Below, one piece after another: positions 7,206 to 8,853 of a DNA stretch of 8,853 nt (position 1 is its first letter; each line of letters opens with the position of its first letter). The position numbers were made by a program, and so were the translations under genes. Location of the stretch: the NCBI GenBank assembly GCA_937936215.1, contig CALGWX010000327.1:1-8853 (forward strand), in the 5' to 3' direction. Below the pieces are notes generated by a model. That model saw nothing but the letters and a program-made list of their open reading frames with translations, was not told where the DNA came from and searched no databases. The stretch comes from an uncultured Burkholderiaceae bacterium (GTDB lineage: Bacteria > Pseudomonadota > Gammaproteobacteria > Burkholderiales > Burkholderiaceae_F).

Positions 7206-8853
7206 TTGAAGACGACCGCCATCGAAACCGAAACCATCTTGAGCGTCCTCAGTTACGCCCGCGGGCCGCTGACGCCGGCGGAACTGGCCGAACGGCTGCA
7301 CGTCGGCGAGCACGACGCCGAGTTCGAGGCGGCGCTGGCCGCACTGGAGCACGGTGGCCAGGTGGTGCGCAACCGCGCCGGCCTGCTGCTGGTGGCGGCG
7401 CGCGCGAACCTCGTCTCCGGCAAGGTGCAGGGGCACCGCGACGGCTACGGCTTCCTGATCCGCGACGATGGCGGCCCGGATCTCGTGCTGTCCGAGCACG
7501 AGATGAGCCGGGTGCTGCACGGCGACCGCGTGCTGGCGCGGCTGGCCGGCGAGGACCGCCGCGGCCGCCCGCTCGGCGAGATCGTCGAGGTCATCGAGCA
7601 CCGCACCAACCGCCTCGTCGGCCGGCTGCTCAACGAGCGCGGCGTGATGATCGTCGTGCCCGAGGACCAGCGCATCACGCACGACATCCTGGTGCCGCCG
7701 GGCGCGGCCGCCGGCGCCGAGCACGGCCAGGTCGTGGTGGTCGAGATCGTGCAGCAGCCGCAGCGGCACGTGCAGCCGGTGGGCCGCGTGATCGAGGTGC
7801 TCGGCGCGATCGACGACCCGGGCATGGAGATCGAGATCGCGGTGCGCAAGTTCGCGGTGCCGCACCAGTTCCCGCCGGCGGCGCTGGCCGAGGCCGAGGC
7901 GCTGCCGAATCACGTCGAGCCGCGCGATCTCGCCGGCCGCGTCGACCTGCGCGACGTACCGCTGGTGACGATCGACGGCGAGGACGCGCGCGACTTCGAC
8001 GATGCCGTCTACTGCGAGCCGATGAACCCGCGCCGCACGCGCTGGCGCTTGATCGTCGCCATCGCCGATGTCAGCCATTACGTGGCCGCCGGCAGTGCCC
8101 TGGACGCCGAGGCGCAGAACCGATCGACCTCGGTGTACTTCCCGCGCCGGGTGATCCCGATGCTTCCCGAGAAGTTGTCCAACGGGCTGTGCTCGCTGAA
8201 CCCCAACGTCGACCGCCTGGTGATGGTGGCCGACATGGTGATCTCGGCGCGAGGAGCCATCACCGCCTACCAGTTCTATCCGGCGGTGATGCACTCGCAC
8301 GCGCGGCTGACCTACACCGAGGTCTGGGAGGCGCTGTCGGTGCCGGAGTCGCGCGCGGCGCTGCGGCTGGCGCCGGTGATGCCCCAGCTCGCCGATCTCT
8401 ACGACCTGTACCGGCTGCTCGCCAAGGCGCGGGGCGCCCGCGGCGCGCTGGAAATGGACACCACCGAGACCTACATCGTCTGCGACGCGCAGGGCCGCAT
8501 CGAGAAGATCCTGCCGCGCGCCCGCAACGACGCGCACCGGCTGATCGAGGAGATGATGCTGGCGGCGAATGTCTGCGCCGCCGACCTGCTCAGCCGCCAC
8601 AGGCACCCGGCGCTGTATCGCATCCACGAGGGGCCGACGCCGGAGCGGCTGGAGAACCTGCGCACGCTGCTGAAGGCGCTCGGGCTTTCGCTCGGTGGCG
8701 GCGACTCGCCACAGCCGAAGGACTTCGCGGCGCTGCTGGAGCGCATCCGCAACCGCCCCGATACGCAGCTGCTGCAGACGGTGCTGTTGCGGACCATGCA
8801 GCAGGCGGTGTACAGCCCGTACAACGTCGGCCACTTCGGCCTCGCCTACGAGG
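7206..8853 (+). CDS. rnr: Ribonuclease R (3' end outside window)
   Basis: RNase R is a processive 3'-to-5' exoribonuclease that degrades structured RNA, working in mRNA decay, rRNA quality control and trans-translation. The visible 549 residues hold an N-terminal winged-helix segment (about 8-60), the first cold-shock domain with GKVQGHRDGYGFL (72-84), a second one, and then the RNB catalytic domain. The metal-binding motif is at 256-266 (IDGEDARDFDD; Asp257, 263, 265 and 266 match Asp272, 278, 280 and 281 of E. coli). Then come SVYFPRRVIPMLPEKLSNGLCSLNP and HARLTYTEVW. The window ends in the RNB domain at HFGLAYE, so the end of RNB, the S1 domain and the basic tail are missing. An in-frame stop at 7194-7196 makes TTG 7206 the earliest possible start; it has only a weak, distant G-run as ribosome site. 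An internal TTG at 7239 is the next choice. Confidence 0.96.
   Translation, partial: MKTTAIETETILSVLSYARGPLTPAELAERLHVGEHDAEFEAALAALEHGGQVVRNRAGLLLVAARANLVSGKVQGHRDGYGFLIRDDGGPDLVLSEHEMSRVLHGDRVLARLAGEDRRGRPLGEIVEVIEHRTNRLVGRLLNERGVMIVVPEDQRITHDILVPPGAAAGAEHGQVVVVEIVQQPQRHVQPVGRVIEVLGAIDDPGMEIEIAVRKFAVPHQFPPAALAEAEALPNHVEPRDLAGRVDLRDVPLVTIDGEDARDFDDAVYCEPMNPRRTRWRLIVAIADVSHYVAAGSALDAEAQNRSTSVYFPRRVIPMLPEKLSNGLCSLNPNVDRLVMVADMVISARGAITAYQFYPAVMHSHARLTYTEVWEALSVPESRAALRLAPVMPQLADLYDLYRLLAKARGARGALEMDTTETYIVCDAQGRIEKILPRARNDAHRLIEEMMLAANVCAADLLSRHRHPALYRIHEGPTPERLENLRTLLKALGLSLGGGDSPQPKDFAALLERIRNRPDTQLLQTVLLRTMQQAVYSPYNVGHFGLAYE

Overview
The window is a very GC-rich (roughly 70% by eye) stretch of bacterial chromosome. 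Its gene order is hfq-hflX-hflK-hflC-(DUF2065)-hisZ-purA-phosphoribosyltransferase / tRNA-Leu / rnr. This order is typical of Proteobacteria. hisZ between hflC and purA, and a phosphoribosyltransferase gene after purA, point most to Betaproteobacteria, though a high-GC gammaproteobacterium cannot be excluded. I could not place the genus. All genes look intact apart from the two cut by the window edges, and I see no mobile element, CRISPR array, prophage or other sign of transfer.

Layout. Positions 1-144 hold the 3' part of hfq. From hflX to the phosphoribosyltransferase (ending at 6952) everything is on the + strand with gaps of -1 to 131 bases, so it reads as one or two long operons. The first block is RNA chaperone and ribosome-rescue GTPase (hfq, hflX), then the HflK/HflC membrane pair that controls FtsH, then a tiny two-helix membrane protein whose ATG overlaps the hflC stop. 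The second block is nucleotide and histidine metabolism: hisZ (regulatory partner of HisG), purA (adenylosuccinate synthetase) and a PRPP-binding phosphoribosyltransferase. The block ends in a convergent intergenic region with two hairpins. On the other side a single tRNA-Leu(CAG) gene is transcribed from the - strand, with its own strong promoter and terminator. Divergent from it is rnr (RNase R) on the + strand, which runs off the right edge.

How the genes fit together. Hfq, HflX and RNase R all act on RNA or stalled ribosomes; HflK/HflC act on membrane protein quality control. HisZ, PurA and the phosphoribosyltransferase share the ATP/AMP/PRPP pool, because the HisG-HisZ reaction consumes ATP and PRPP and the histidine pathway returns AICAR to purine synthesis. 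I do not see a new multi-gene system here. The most interesting signals are small: a probable CTG start of hflX overlapping the hfq stop, an 8-bp inverted repeat bracketing the -10 element of the tRNA-Leu promoter in the short divergent region with rnr, a palindrome just before the phosphoribosyltransferase gene, and a -10-like element plus hairpins at the operon end.
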